DNA of 64,000 nucleotides, from the NCBI RefSeq assembly GCF_036884655.1, contig NC_088345.1, positions 31,480,001 to 31,544,000 of the forward strand. Direction: 5' to 3'. The position numbers were made by a program, and so were the translations under genes. The notes under the pieces are model-generated. The model was not told the DNA's origin and did not search any database. It was given only the letters and a program-made list of their open reading frames with translations. Shown piece after piece: positions 45,751-56,276 of this stretch; position 1 is the first letter of the stretch; the number at the start of each line of letters is the position of its first letter. The stretch comes from Musa acuminata AAA Group. Lineage: Eukaryota > Streptophyta > Magnoliopsida > Zingiberales > Musaceae.

Positions 45751-46748
45751 TAATTCACTTCACTTAACGATTGCGGATGTACTTGGCCACTACGCCATAG
45801 ACCCCAAACGATACAAGAGAATCCAATCATTTAAACCTATCTGTCCTCAATTATCATGTACCTATAGTCCCTCATCCATCTAATATCCCAGAGACCATAT
45901 ACCAGGTATCGTGCTGTTAGGCCCATACGATTTTTTCTCGAGTCTTGCTCTAATCAGATTCTCTTGGAGAACTCTTTCTCTATCAATCTAAATAACATTG
46001 GCCAAGGATTTGTCTAAGCAAGAACACATAGGATATTCCTCTCATGAAAGTAGATGATCCTCTATCGACACTTAATAACCCTCGTAAGGTTGGCTGTCAC
46101 TCTCAATGACTGGTTATACTAGATTTAGAACTTACAAATATATAAGTCTGATATAAAAGAGTAGAGTACTTATATAGGATATCCTTGGTGTCTCAAGTCT
46201 AAGGGCCATGTACACTATTGGGATGACGAAATCATTGTCTGATAATAAGGTATCATCAACCATCCAGCATTCTGTGAGTAGATCAATCATTGAACTTATT
46301 CCCCAATGAGCACTTGCATTGTATCCTTAGTATCCCCACATAAGCAACTATGAGACTAACCGCCTTCATCATATGGATAGGTATACAACACACTAGTTTG
46401 TCTAGTTATCTCGATGTCCCTCTTGAGTAATCTATAACTAGGATTATTTAAGGTATATGTTTAAAGGTAAATCGGTCTCATTTTTTTCTAGTTATCTCGA
46501 TGGCCCTCTTGAGTAATCTATAACTAGGATTATTTAAGGTATATGTTTAAAGGTGAATCGGTCTTATTATCAAGATCTCATCATGATCTGATTCTCATTG
46601 TACAGATTCATGAACATCATAATATATATAAATAATAGGTAGTATAAAATGAGAGAATGTCATAATAATAATAAGAAAAAAAGATTGTATATCAAGTCAC
46701 ACGTGTCATCACTTATGTGATTGGCTTATAGGACACCTATGACTAGCA
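45751..46748 (-). mobile_element. E3: 5' LTR, second part
   Basis: Resumes after E8 with TAATTCACTT and matches the E7 LTR (e.g. GGATGTACTTGGCCACTACG) to the terminus CACCTATGACTAGCA at 46748. An 88-bp internal tandem duplication (46401-46569) and an accumulation of changes show greater age than E7. Confidence 0.88.
46401..46569. repeat. 88-bp tandem duplication in the E3 LTR
   Basis: TCTAGTTATCTCGATG at 46401 recurs at 46489 with the following ~70 bp nearly unchanged. Confidence 0.9.
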
Positions 46749-46802
46749 GACCTAAGGCGATGGGGAAGAAGAGGAGCAAATAGGTAAAATGATGCACCCC
46801 GT

Positions 46803-47016
46803 TGCTATTAGTCATAGGTGCCCTATAAGCCAATCACGTGAGTGATAGCATATGTGACATAACATGAACTCTTTTTGCTTATTATTTATTTGGTATTTTT
46901 CTCACTTTATATTGCTCATTGCATATATTATGATGTCCATGGATTTATGCAATGGAAATTAGATCATGATGAGATCACGATAATAAGATTGATTTGCCAT
47001 TAAATACATATGAATC
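46803..47016 (+). mobile_element. E9: copia LTR 5' end fragment
   Basis: TGCTATTAGTCATAGGTGCC starts a + strand LTR end of the E2/E3/E7 family. Homology fades after about 47016. Its tip lies 54 bp from the E3 LTR tip and faces it, giving an inverted repeat. Confidence 0.8.
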
Positions 47017-49149
47017 ACGTTATAAGAGGTGGTTAATAAGGGACATCTGAAATCAATAGAGCATGATCGAAATCACATTCTAATTTGTTTTTGTTATAGT
47101 TTTGTGTTACTGACACATTTACTTTTAACAAACTAATAGAATATAGAAATATTATTGAATAATTTATTAAAAAAACTAGATTTTATGTGCTTTTAAACCA
47201 CTTTTCAGAATTTAGTTGAGGTTGCCCCGAGACGACGAAAAATATAAGTATGTCCTTGTTCATTAAAAACTCTTATATGGTTTATAGGGTTTGAGTATAA
47301 ATCTACTTAAATTTCACTCAGTTGAGTTGGACAAACATTATGATATTATATTTGTAAATAAGATGTATTACACTCAATAGCATAATCAAGATTAAGATGA
47401 ACTGCATTATACATTTTTCTACGGTCGAGTTGAAAAAGTTCATTTACTAGTATAACAACATAAGTTTCTGCATTTCATCTCAAAATTTAAACCTGAAAAG
47501 AAAAATGATATAAATAATTGTAACATTGGTTCTTTTTTTTATTGAATTTATGAGTTTTGATAGTCCAATTTGACATATTTTAATCTTGATTTTGCAATAA
47601 GCGTAACATATTACATTTATGAATGCAACACCATAAAGTTTGATCTAATCATCTCAAACTTTAATGGCCAAGGAAGAAGATGACATAAATAGTAACTCTA
47701 TAATTTTTTTTATTTTAGAGATTTTTTAAAGTTCAATTTGATACATAATGAACTAGTTCGATGCATTTAAACTAATTGTTCAATGAACTAATTGAGGGGG
47801 GTTTTTTTGGGCATATGATTAGATTGGGATATAAAATTCTAAAGAGTGGGTCGTTCTAAGGTAAAAGCCCATGAAATCAGATTTTTTAGGGGTAAATCAC
47901 CTAATAATATTGTAGTTCTGTTCTAAAGATAAAATACAAAAATCATAATCATAATCAAAGCAAAAATATCTCAAACGTTGGTGATTTCATCATCATCTAT
48001 CTCAACAACGTTCTCATTTATAGTCTACTAAGAAAAAAATATATTGCTCATGTGTACGCGTTTGATCTTCCAACAATTCTATCAATTCTCCCATTCAGCA
48101 TAACTTATTCGGCGAATGGATTGAGATCGTCAAATCCTTCTCCAAAACGGATCACTTAAAATGATAAAGACAAGTGTGTCCTTGTCCATTAAGAAATCTT
48201 ATATAGCTTATAGTGTTTGAATATAAATTTTCGTAAATTCGACCCAGTTGAATTGGACAAACTTTATAGTGTTATACTGCTAAATAAATTATGTTATACC
48301 CGGTTGCAAAATCAAGATTAATAACTGAGTTTAGCATGATTCATTTATGATACAAGTGTAACATAAGATTTGTGCAACTCACCGCAAATTTAATTTTGAA
48401 TATGGAGTGAAAAATGATATAAATAATTACATAATTATTTTTATGTAATATATTGAATTTAGGGGTCATTACAGTCCAATTTGGCATATTTTAATCTTAA
48501 TTTTGTAATGAGTCTAACATGTATCCCTTTAATAAATGTAGCACCATGAGGTTTGACCTAATCATCTCAAATTTTCACGCTAAAAATATTGATATAAATA
48601 GTTCTTCTATTATTTTAGAGATTTTTTTAAATTCAATTGGATGAATGATGAACCTGTTCGATTATAAGCTAATAATAAAGTGGACTAATTGAGGGTTTTT
48701 GTTGGGCATTTGATTATATTAACACGCCTATAGGTAAATTCTAAAAGCCCGTAAAATGACTTTTGCCGAGGGTTAAAATGCCTAATAGTATTGTAGTTTT
48801 GTTATCAGATCAAAAACAAAAGCATTAACATAAACAAAATCAAAATAGCAACATCCCCAAATAATAATAATAGTGTAGAAGAAGACATTCTCATGTCGCA
48901 CCAATACCTTACCCTCGGGCACCTTTTACTTTTCTTTTAACAGTGACACTTCCCTTAGGGTAATTACATATTACACGTTGTAGTTATCTACGATTAACAT
49001 TTAGGTCTCTATATTTAAAAAAAAAAATATATGATATCTACACTTCCGAAAGTGAAATATTTAATTTTAATTCTCCTCACATTGTCAATTTCGTTATGAA
49101 TAAAAAGGATAAAATAAAATTTTCATATAAGCTTTTCTCCCTACGAACG
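47017..49149. other. AT-rich intergenic DNA with a diverged direct duplication
   Basis: No gene seen. A segment of about 0.7-0.8 kb at roughly 47230-47960 is repeated in the same orientation at roughly 48165-48835. Shared landmarks in the same order are TATGTCCTTGTTCATTAA / TGTGTCCTTGTCCATTAA, AGTTGAGTTGGACAAAC / AGTTGAATTGGACAAAC, TTTTAGAGATTTTTTAAA and CCTAATA(A/G)TATTGTAGTT. A poly-A stretch lies at about 49016-49027. Confidence 0.6.
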
Positions 49150-49625
49150 TAAGCGATGTTGGTGGGGCGCGAGGTCGACGACGTTGATGGCATGTGAGGC
49201 CAATGCCCAAATCTCCTCTGAAATGCCATCCTCCTACGGCTCTAATTGCGTTGTAGATAATAAACTAGCAGTGGTGTCGGTGGCACGCAAGGCCGACACC
49301 CAAATCTCCTCTAAAACATCACCCTCGTGCACCTTCGGTTACGTTATGAATGGAAGACCAATGACAACATCGATGGCATGCGAGGGTGGTGTTCCATAGG
49401 AGATCCAAGCACCAACCTCGTGCATTATCGACACCATTGTTAGTTTGTCATCTATAACGTAATTGGAGGAGTGCGATGCTGACATTCCAAAGGAGATCCA
49501 AGCGCCAGCCTTGAATACCATTGATGGCATCGGTGGTCTATCATCCGTAGTCCTGAAGGGGCATGAGGGTGACATTCTAAAGGAAATACGAGTGTCAACC
49601 TTGTACATCATAGATGTCACCGCTA
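49150..49625. repeat. Inverted minisatellite of ~125-bp units (two forward, two reverse)
   Basis: Two direct units (about 49155-49370) carry GATGGCATG, CAAATCTCCTCTGAAATG and TAATTGCGTTGTAGATAATA. Two further units (about 49370-49620) carry the same words in reverse complement (CATTCCAAAGGAGATCC, TCATCTATAACGTAATTGG). The + and - open frames across it therefore encode related repeats (ISSEMPSSYGSNCVVDNKL on +, ISFGMSASHSSNYVIDDKL on -). A coding origin is possible but no gene structure is visible. Confidence 0.65.
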
Positions 49626-49649
49626 GTCTACACTACCTTAGGACAAGAA

Positions 49650-51129
49650 AGTGGGGTTTATATAAAATTATTTTTTTATTCCTTTCATTCCTAATGTAAA
49701 GAAAATTAAGATTAAATATTGAACTTTGAGGATCCCATGCTAATCCATAAAGTATAAGGATCATCCTAAATAAGTACGAGAAGTAATATATAATTATCCC
49801 GCTTAGCCTCCTATTTCTACCGGCTTCCACCACGTTTCCCTCCCTCAAGCCTCCTCTCCACTTCTTTCTCGTGTGTTTCTCTCTCTCTCTCGCTGAGCTA
49901 TTCTGCGCCGTGCACACCGTAGAGGTTCGTCTTGTCCGCAGACAGCGGTGTCTGACACTGGTATTGGAACTAACGAGTTCTTGATTAGTTTCTCCATCGC
50001 TTAGGAGTACTCTTTCTGGATGAGTTCTAAGTTTGTGGGTGTTGCAGGAGAAGGCCAAAGGTCGGATTTTTGGGAGTTCGGTAATTGAAAATAAGACCTT
50101 TTTCTTAATTTTGCTTTGTTTCTTTCCTACTTCATCACCCTCTCCATCTCTTACGAGTATTCTTCATTGATCTCTGCAAGTTCGTGGGTGTTGCGGAGAA
50201 GGTTAAAGTTCGGATTTTTTGCGGAACCTGGGAATAGAAAATTAGTTCTTTGTTTTAGTTTTTCATTGTTTCTATCCTTCTGGTTGGGATTCGTTCTTTC
50301 CTCGATATGTTTGTGACACGGTGCTCTCAATTTATGATGTTTGCTTCAGATTTAGGAGTCCAACAAGCGTTTGATGTGTTTCTTCTCTAGAGGAAGATGG
50401 AAGGGTTCGAAAGCTTGAACCAGAAAAAAACGGTTGCTTTCGGATCAAGCAACAGTTTCTGGATCAATTAGTACTATTACCTTTCTGGATCAAGCAAAAC
50501 TCCTACTTTTAGAAACCCATGGACTTCTTCTCTGTTTGCTGGATTCTTTTTTAATCTTTATTCATGAATGAATCCGCTTGTTCTTCGCTTTTTCATCCTT
50601 CTGTTCTGAGGAAATAAAGGGAAAATTGAGTGCTGATTGTTCTTCCCTTCTAGTGATTTTGATGGAATAAAAAATTTAAAAAATGTCGTTTTTGTTAGAT
50701 TTGTTTTCCTATTATATTATATGCCTTATGAATCATTGGGTTTGCTTTGAGATCTAACTTGTTTCTTCCAGCAATCTACAGAACCAACATCAAAGACGGA
50801 GTCCAAAGGGAATCCTGCCTCCCAATATCTTGTTCGATCACTCTGGCCGCCCCTGAAGTACCGTCTCCTCTCACCTTGAGAGAGGTGTGGGCTCGGGAGG
50901 ACGCTGTCTTTCCTCCTCACTCCACTCTCCTCTTTGTTTGGCTTCTTTGTTGTATGGTAAAAGGATACCCGATCGACAACGGCTGACCGCTCAATCTATT
51001 GTAAGATACATCTACTAGGCATAGTTCTTTACTCTTTTGCTTACTAGGGTTTGTTAGCTGCACAATATTGTTTGGGAATCTACAAAGGAAGATCTTGTGT
51101 TGTTTGTGGATTTATTAACGCCCCAGAAG
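49650..51129 (+). promoter_or_regulatory. Promoter and 5' leader region of the LRR gene
   Basis: A pyrimidine patch (TTCTCTCTCTCTCTCGCTG) near 49877-49897 is a plausible start of transcription. Downstream to the ATG at 51130 lie GC-poor, T-rich sequence typical of leader introns, a near-repeat pair (49990-50285) and a plausible acceptor TTCTTCCAG near 50771. Short upstream frames are at 50397-50471 (24 codons, MEGFESLNQKK) and 50747-50986 (79 codons). Exact leader exons cannot be fixed from sequence alone. Confidence 0.5.
49990..50285. repeat. Direct near-repeat of ~145 bp in the gene leader
   Basis: Two copies (about 49990-50130 and 50140-50285) share GTGGGTGTTGC(A/G)GGAGAAGG, GTCGGATTTTTGGGAGTTCG / TTCGGATTTTTTGCGGAAC, AATAGAAAAT-like and TTGCTTTGTTTCT / TTCATTGTTTCTA blocks. 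Confidence 0.7.
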
Positions 51130-54126
51130 ATGGCAAGGTTCAGTTGCTTCTCTAATCTTCTCATCGGAATGAAGAAGAAATCCGAAGTCAGTGCTGGATT
51201 TTTGCTGTCAATCTTTTTTATGATTTATCTTGTTAGGAACTTGGTACTGATTTTTAGAATTGTTACTCGTAGAAATCATCCAAAGCTGTTGATGCCAAAA
51301 GGGTGAATAGTACTGGAGATTTGCGAGTTAAACCAGAAGATCTCCTTCATCCTTCTCTCGAGATGGGAATCAAGGAGGCATCTTTCGGGGATTCAGTACC
51401 TTTAAAAGCTCAAGGAAAGAGCTCTGTGAGCAATTTGAAGGTTGATGGGAATGGGAACACTAATGAGATCCTGACAAGGACTACAGCAGCAGTTGAGGCA
51501 GCTTATGAGGGAGGTGATGAGCATGATGATGTTTTATCTATGAAAAGGGACTTCTCTGACTTTGATCTCCAGGCGTTAGCCATGGAGAAAGGTGAACTTG
51601 CATACCCTGGTTTTAATCAAGAATTCAACAACGATGTGATGGAGTACAAGTCAGACAAAGTTGCAGGGATCACTCCCAATATGCTGGACCAAAGCGGGCA
51701 TGTCAGCGATCCAGGGATGGGGAGGACGACAGCATTTTGGGGATCTCCCTCACTGAAGCGTTCATGCTCCAACATAGAGAGAAAGAGATCTGGTAAATTC
51801 CTTACATCGCCTACCAAGTCCTATTCATCCGAAGATCTTCAAAAGCTAGCAGAAAATGGTGGTGGAGAAGCACATGGCATTCTAGGCAGCCCATTATCTG
51901 TAATGACCTCCTGCAGTGCTGACAAGGTGATGCTAAAGAAGAGATCTTCAAGCCAGGTGCTTCCCTCAAGGAGTAGGAAGCTCTGGTGGAAGCTTTTCCT
52001 GTGGAGTCATAGGAATCTCCACAAGTCTTGGGTCTCAAAACCAGAGAGGACAGTCTCCACTGTTGATGCATCCAAGCAGAAAGGTGGCTATTGCTCAGAT
52101 ACGCTTGAACCAAGCTGTAAGATTGACATAAAAAACAAGAAGCCAATGGAAGAACCTGAGATCAGGAATGATTTGTGGCCTCAAAATCAATGGGTAGCAT
52201 TTTGTGCAGAATCCTCGTCTCTAGATAGAGTTAATGCTTGGGTCCATAGTCTCGATGATAGCCCTTTCTACCCAATTGATGATGACGAAGTGGTCACTGG
52301 AGTTTATGTTAACATGGATTCTACTGAGGTGGGAGAACCTTCAGGCAAGAACCAGACTGGTATGAGCAGGCGCACCATGGAGGAAATCGTGCAGGCCAAC
52401 AAAATTGTTGAATCTCTCAATTCCTTATCTGCAGTGGCTCACATTTCCTGCATGGGTTTGAAAGTAATACCAGCTATTTCAGCCTTCAATAGCCTCCGAG
52501 TGATCAATTTATCAGGCAATTTCATAGGTATAAGATGGTATCTTAATTGCATTCATGAAGAAGGAAGTTAAGCATGTTTGTCTCTAAAACTCTTTCTATA
52601 TGTCTGCATATGACTTGTTTGCTATTGCTGCAGTTCATATTTCTCCTGGATCATTACCTAAGAGCCTTCATATGCTTGACTTGTCAAGGAACAAGATTGC
52701 CACAATTGAAGGTCTCAGAGAATTGACGAAACTAAGGGTGCTTAATCTCAGTTATAACAGAATCTCACGAATTGGTCATGGTAAGGTCTTGACGACCTTG
52801 TCCTTTTACATGCTGAAAAGATTCTTATGTTCTTAAACTCTATAATGTTCTTGCCAATTCTGAGTTAACAGTATGCAACTATAAAAATCAAAATCATTGC
52901 GGATGATTCACTGCCAAAATAATTTTTGCAAATAGGATTTCTAAGAATTAAAATGGTAAGCTAGCTCTGGGCTCCAAGTGGATTTCTGGTTTGGTGGTCC
53001 CTTTAAAGAGCACTTGATTTTGGTTTCAATCCCATCCTCTGGTATGTTAATATGGTCTGTCAGCAACGTCTGTTATACAACCATTTGGTACTATGTGATC
53101 TGTATATTCCTTTTAGTGCATCTTTTCAGAATTAAGCATATGATCGAGGTATCTTAAACTAAGTTCATCCTACCAAACTGAATGTTAAAGCTCAAACAAA
53201 TTAGATTGCCATGTCACTCATCTCTAAGTTTTGTGTTTTTTTCTCTGCTGATAATATAATCTTGGTTTATTTTGCTAAAGGCTTTGCTAGTACAAGAACT
53301 ACATATATACACATGTAACAGCCTTCCAAATGATAGGTGCGCTGATGTCATGATAGCAACTTAACAAAATTGGCAAATGCAATTGTGGTTCTGTTAGCTA
53401 TAAAGATCTAGTCGATTGATCATCTTTTGAAGAAGCTACCTGTTTTCGTAGATCATCTGAAAAATCAATTCCGAGAAGATTTCTGAATATTTAGTGGACT
53501 ATCTGTTAAGCCTTTATCTCATGGTCAATGAATCATATTCATATTTCAGATCTGATTTTATAAAGAACTCCATTTGGACAACATTCTCTTGGATTATCTT
53601 TTGATGCAATGTTATTCTTGTTTCAGGACTGTCAAACTGCGTTCTAATTAAAGAACTTTACCTCACGGGCAACAAGATCAGTGATGTCGAGGGGCTACAC
53701 AGGCTCTTGAAGCTTACTGTGCTTGACCTGAGCTTCAACAAGATATCCACAGCAAAAGCCTTAGGCCAGCTTGTCGCCAATTATGACTCTCTCTTGGCCC
53801 TTAACCTACTTGGCAACCCGATACAGACCAACATCGGGGATGACCAGCTCCGCAAGGCAGTCTGTAGCCTCCTCCCACAGCTTGCTTATCTCAACAAGCA
53901 ACCGACTAAACCCCATAGGGAGGTGGTAACTGGCAACATAGCCAAGGCTGCACTTGGGGACAACGGCTGGCATTCTAGGAGGAGGTCAACAAGGCGTGTG
54001 ATCCAGAGTATGAGCTCATCGGTCAAGGTAAGGGTTGGAGAGGGAAGTAGCCACAAGGGAAGCAGCCACAAGGATAGACAGAGATCAAAGAGCAGGCATC
54101 AACACTCGATTTCAACAAGAAAATAA
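51130..54126 (+). CDS. Plant leucine-rich-repeat protein, outer-arm dynein light chain 1-like (four coding exons)
   Basis: Coding exons by splice reading: 51130-51186, 51273-52527, 52634-52780, 53627-54126. Introns are GT-AG and phases fit (0, 1, 1), giving 652 residues. The N-terminus is MARFSCFSNLLIG followed by KKK. Residues ~20-400 are a long low-complexity region with a conserved NQWVAFCAESSSLDRV...DDSPFYP block (about 324-352). Leucine-rich repeats run from ~405 to ~580 (LRVINLSGNFI, LHMLDLSRNKI, LRVLNLSYNRI, IKELYLTGNKI, LTVLDLSFNKI, LLALNLLGNPI) and end in a cap with LPQLAYLNKQPTKP. The C-terminus is basic and serine-rich. The family resembles Arabidopsis AT1G78230-type 'outer arm dynein light chain 1' proteins. 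Plants with these genes lack axonemal dynein, so the name is by homology only and the role, probably protein binding, is unknown. The start is chosen by the conserved MARFSCF. Confidence 0.88.
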
Positions 54127-54419
54127 ATTCAGAACCTACAAGACTTGAGTTTGATAATCTGCATGCAACTCAACAAATAAGCTGTCTCTTAATCCAAGCT
54201 TTAGCAGAGATGATCTATGCATGGCTAAGGAGGAAGTATTACATTGCATTTAACTATGTTAATTATTGAAAATTAATGGTAAAAATGTTCTATCTAAATA
54301 GATATTGCTGCTTGTTAAAGACAGTTGCAATTGTTGGGATCAATGTGAGCATAATTCATGCAATTGTGCTGATAAAATAGGATTTGATTTATAACTGAAT
54401 CTTGTTTAGTGATGGTGTC
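54127..54419 (+). other. 3' flank / probable 3' UTR of the LRR gene
   Basis: AT-rich sequence after the stop, without open frames. The E10 repeat begins at about 54412-54420. No single clear polyadenylation signal can be chosen. Confidence 0.45.
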
Positions 54420-54906
54420 ATGAGTAGAGTCGGCTCAGTTGGTTCACTATCGAAGGTGCAGGCTCATCTAGTTGCCTCTTCTTAGCTGACGTGGGAGACT
54501 TGGTGAGATGAGACCGCGTAGGCTACTTGGTCAAAAGCTGTTATGTTGGTGAGGACTCGATTCAAAATGGCTCGGTAGGTGGATTAGGGTCTTCTTGGTT
54601 GCAAGGTTTCCCCCCAGGGGCTAGGTCGTTCGGGCAGTCGACGATCTTACATGACAGGCCGACGCTGGGGTTGCTCGACGTGGCTCCTCTTGCTTAAGTT
54701 AGTAAAGGGGGAGAAGACAGTAGTAAAAGCTGTAAGACTGAATTAGTGTGTAGAGTACCCCACTCAGCATAAGTTGATAAGTTCCTTTTTATACATGATC
54801 CTTAGGCCTTCTTACTGGCTAGCTGGACTTCTTACTGGCTAGCTTGAGATAAGATCGGGCTAATCACCTGATCATTCTGGTATCTAATCTTGATAAGGGC
54901 GGTTAA

Positions 54907-54966
54907 TGCTAGTCATTGATGCAGGGCACATCGAGATGCTAGTCATTGATGCAGGGCACATCGAGA
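54907..54966. repeat. 30-bp tandem duplication
   Basis: TGCTAGTCATTGATGCAGGG with its ten following bases occurs twice in tandem with no mismatch. Confidence 0.95.
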
Positions 54967-55189
54967 CGCACTACGATGCCATTTGGGGGTTGGTGACTTG
55001 GAGCCCTTTTTAGGTGTTTGCCTTTGTGGTAGATGAACTGGCATGAGGCAAAATTATCCCTATCATTTGCCCCCTTGGAAGGGCGTCCTTTGAGGCCTTT
55101 CTTTGGAGGGCACACTTGCATGCCTTTTTGTTGGGTACATGTTATGATGGAAGTATGTTGGCTGGGGTGTCAGGAGCACATCAATTCGG

Positions 55190-55800
55190 CTGAGGTACGG
55201 TCCTGGGGTCTTCGGCCTAGGTGCATCTCTCGGGTCTTTTTGCCGAGGTGCATGACTAGGGAGTGCATAGGCTCAGCCTAGGTGTAGCCCTCAGGGTTTC
55301 TCATTGAGGTGCACGGCTAGGGAGTGCATATGCTCGATTTAAGTGCAGCCATCGGGGCTTCTCGCTAAGGTGCATGGCTAGGGAGCGCGTAGGCTCACCT
55401 AGGTGCAGCCCTCGAGACTTCACACCAAGGTGAATGGCTTGGGAGCAAGTCCTTTTTAACTCTTACTCATCCGAGATGCCACCCTCGGGTCTTCATGCCA
55501 AGGTGCATGACTAGGGATCACATAGGCTCGGCCTAAATGCAGCCCTCGAGGCTTTTCACCAAGGTGCATAGCTAGGGAGCACGTCGGCCTAAGTGTAACT
55601 CTTGGGGCTTCACGCCGAGGTACATGGCTCGAGAGCGAGTCCTTTTTAACTCTTATTCATTCGAGGTGCCACCCTCGAGTTTTTATGCCAAGATGCATGG
55701 TTAGGGAGTATGTAGGCTCAGCCTCTCGGGGCTTCATGCCGAGGTGCATGGCTAGGGGCCACATAGGCTCAACTTAGATGCAGCCCTCAGGGAGCTGAAC
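55190..55800. repeat. Imperfect tandem array in E10
   Basis: Units of roughly 80-125 bp combine GAGGTGCATGGCTAGGGAG, CGTAGGCTCGGCCTA-like and GGTGCAGCCCTCGGGGCTTC blocks, about six to eight times, with much divergence. Confidence 0.8.
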
Positions 55801-56276
55801 TTGGCTACACCGAGGCAAAAGACTAGGCTCGTTTGGGGTCAAACTCAACTGCATTGAAACGGTGGTCCAGACCCATCTGGAGGTTCGGCTCAACTGCATT
55901 AAGGTGGGAGACTAGATCCGCCTGGGTTTGGATTTGTTCGCGTTGAAGGTGGTTTTTGCCGTTGTGAGGCATTCCGCTTAGGATATGATGTGCCACCTTA
56001 TCCTGACCACTTACGCCCCTTTTGGTGGAATCCTCTTCTATGGGCTTGATCCGCTTAGGAATCCAAGCGCTCCTTTGTAACTTCTGGTGCTTCTATAGTT
56101 ATGTCGGGGCAGGCGATATGATCTTTGCCATTATTGCTCGTGTGGTCCCTAGGCATACCATTACGTCATATCAATGCCTATTGGGCGGGGAGTTGCCTTT
56201 ATATGGTACTCTCCTGCTCTTCTTCCTCCATTGTTGCTTTTGTCATTGACCATCGAACACTTTAGTGCAGACTAAG

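Larger units (their letters stand above)
54420..56276 (+). mobile_element. E10: LTR/leader-like part of a degenerate gypsy-type element
   Basis: Moderately GC-rich repeat-type DNA with no gene. It lies upstream of the gag-like remnant at 56277 on the same strand, so it is probably LTR plus leader. It contains a 30-bp perfect tandem duplication (54907-54966) and an imperfect tandem array (55190-55800). LTR boundaries could not be fixed. Confidence 0.5.

Noticed and set aside
49633..50058. 141-codon frame on the - strand
   Set aside because: It overlaps the CT-rich start and leader of the + strand LRR gene and has no recognisable protein features.
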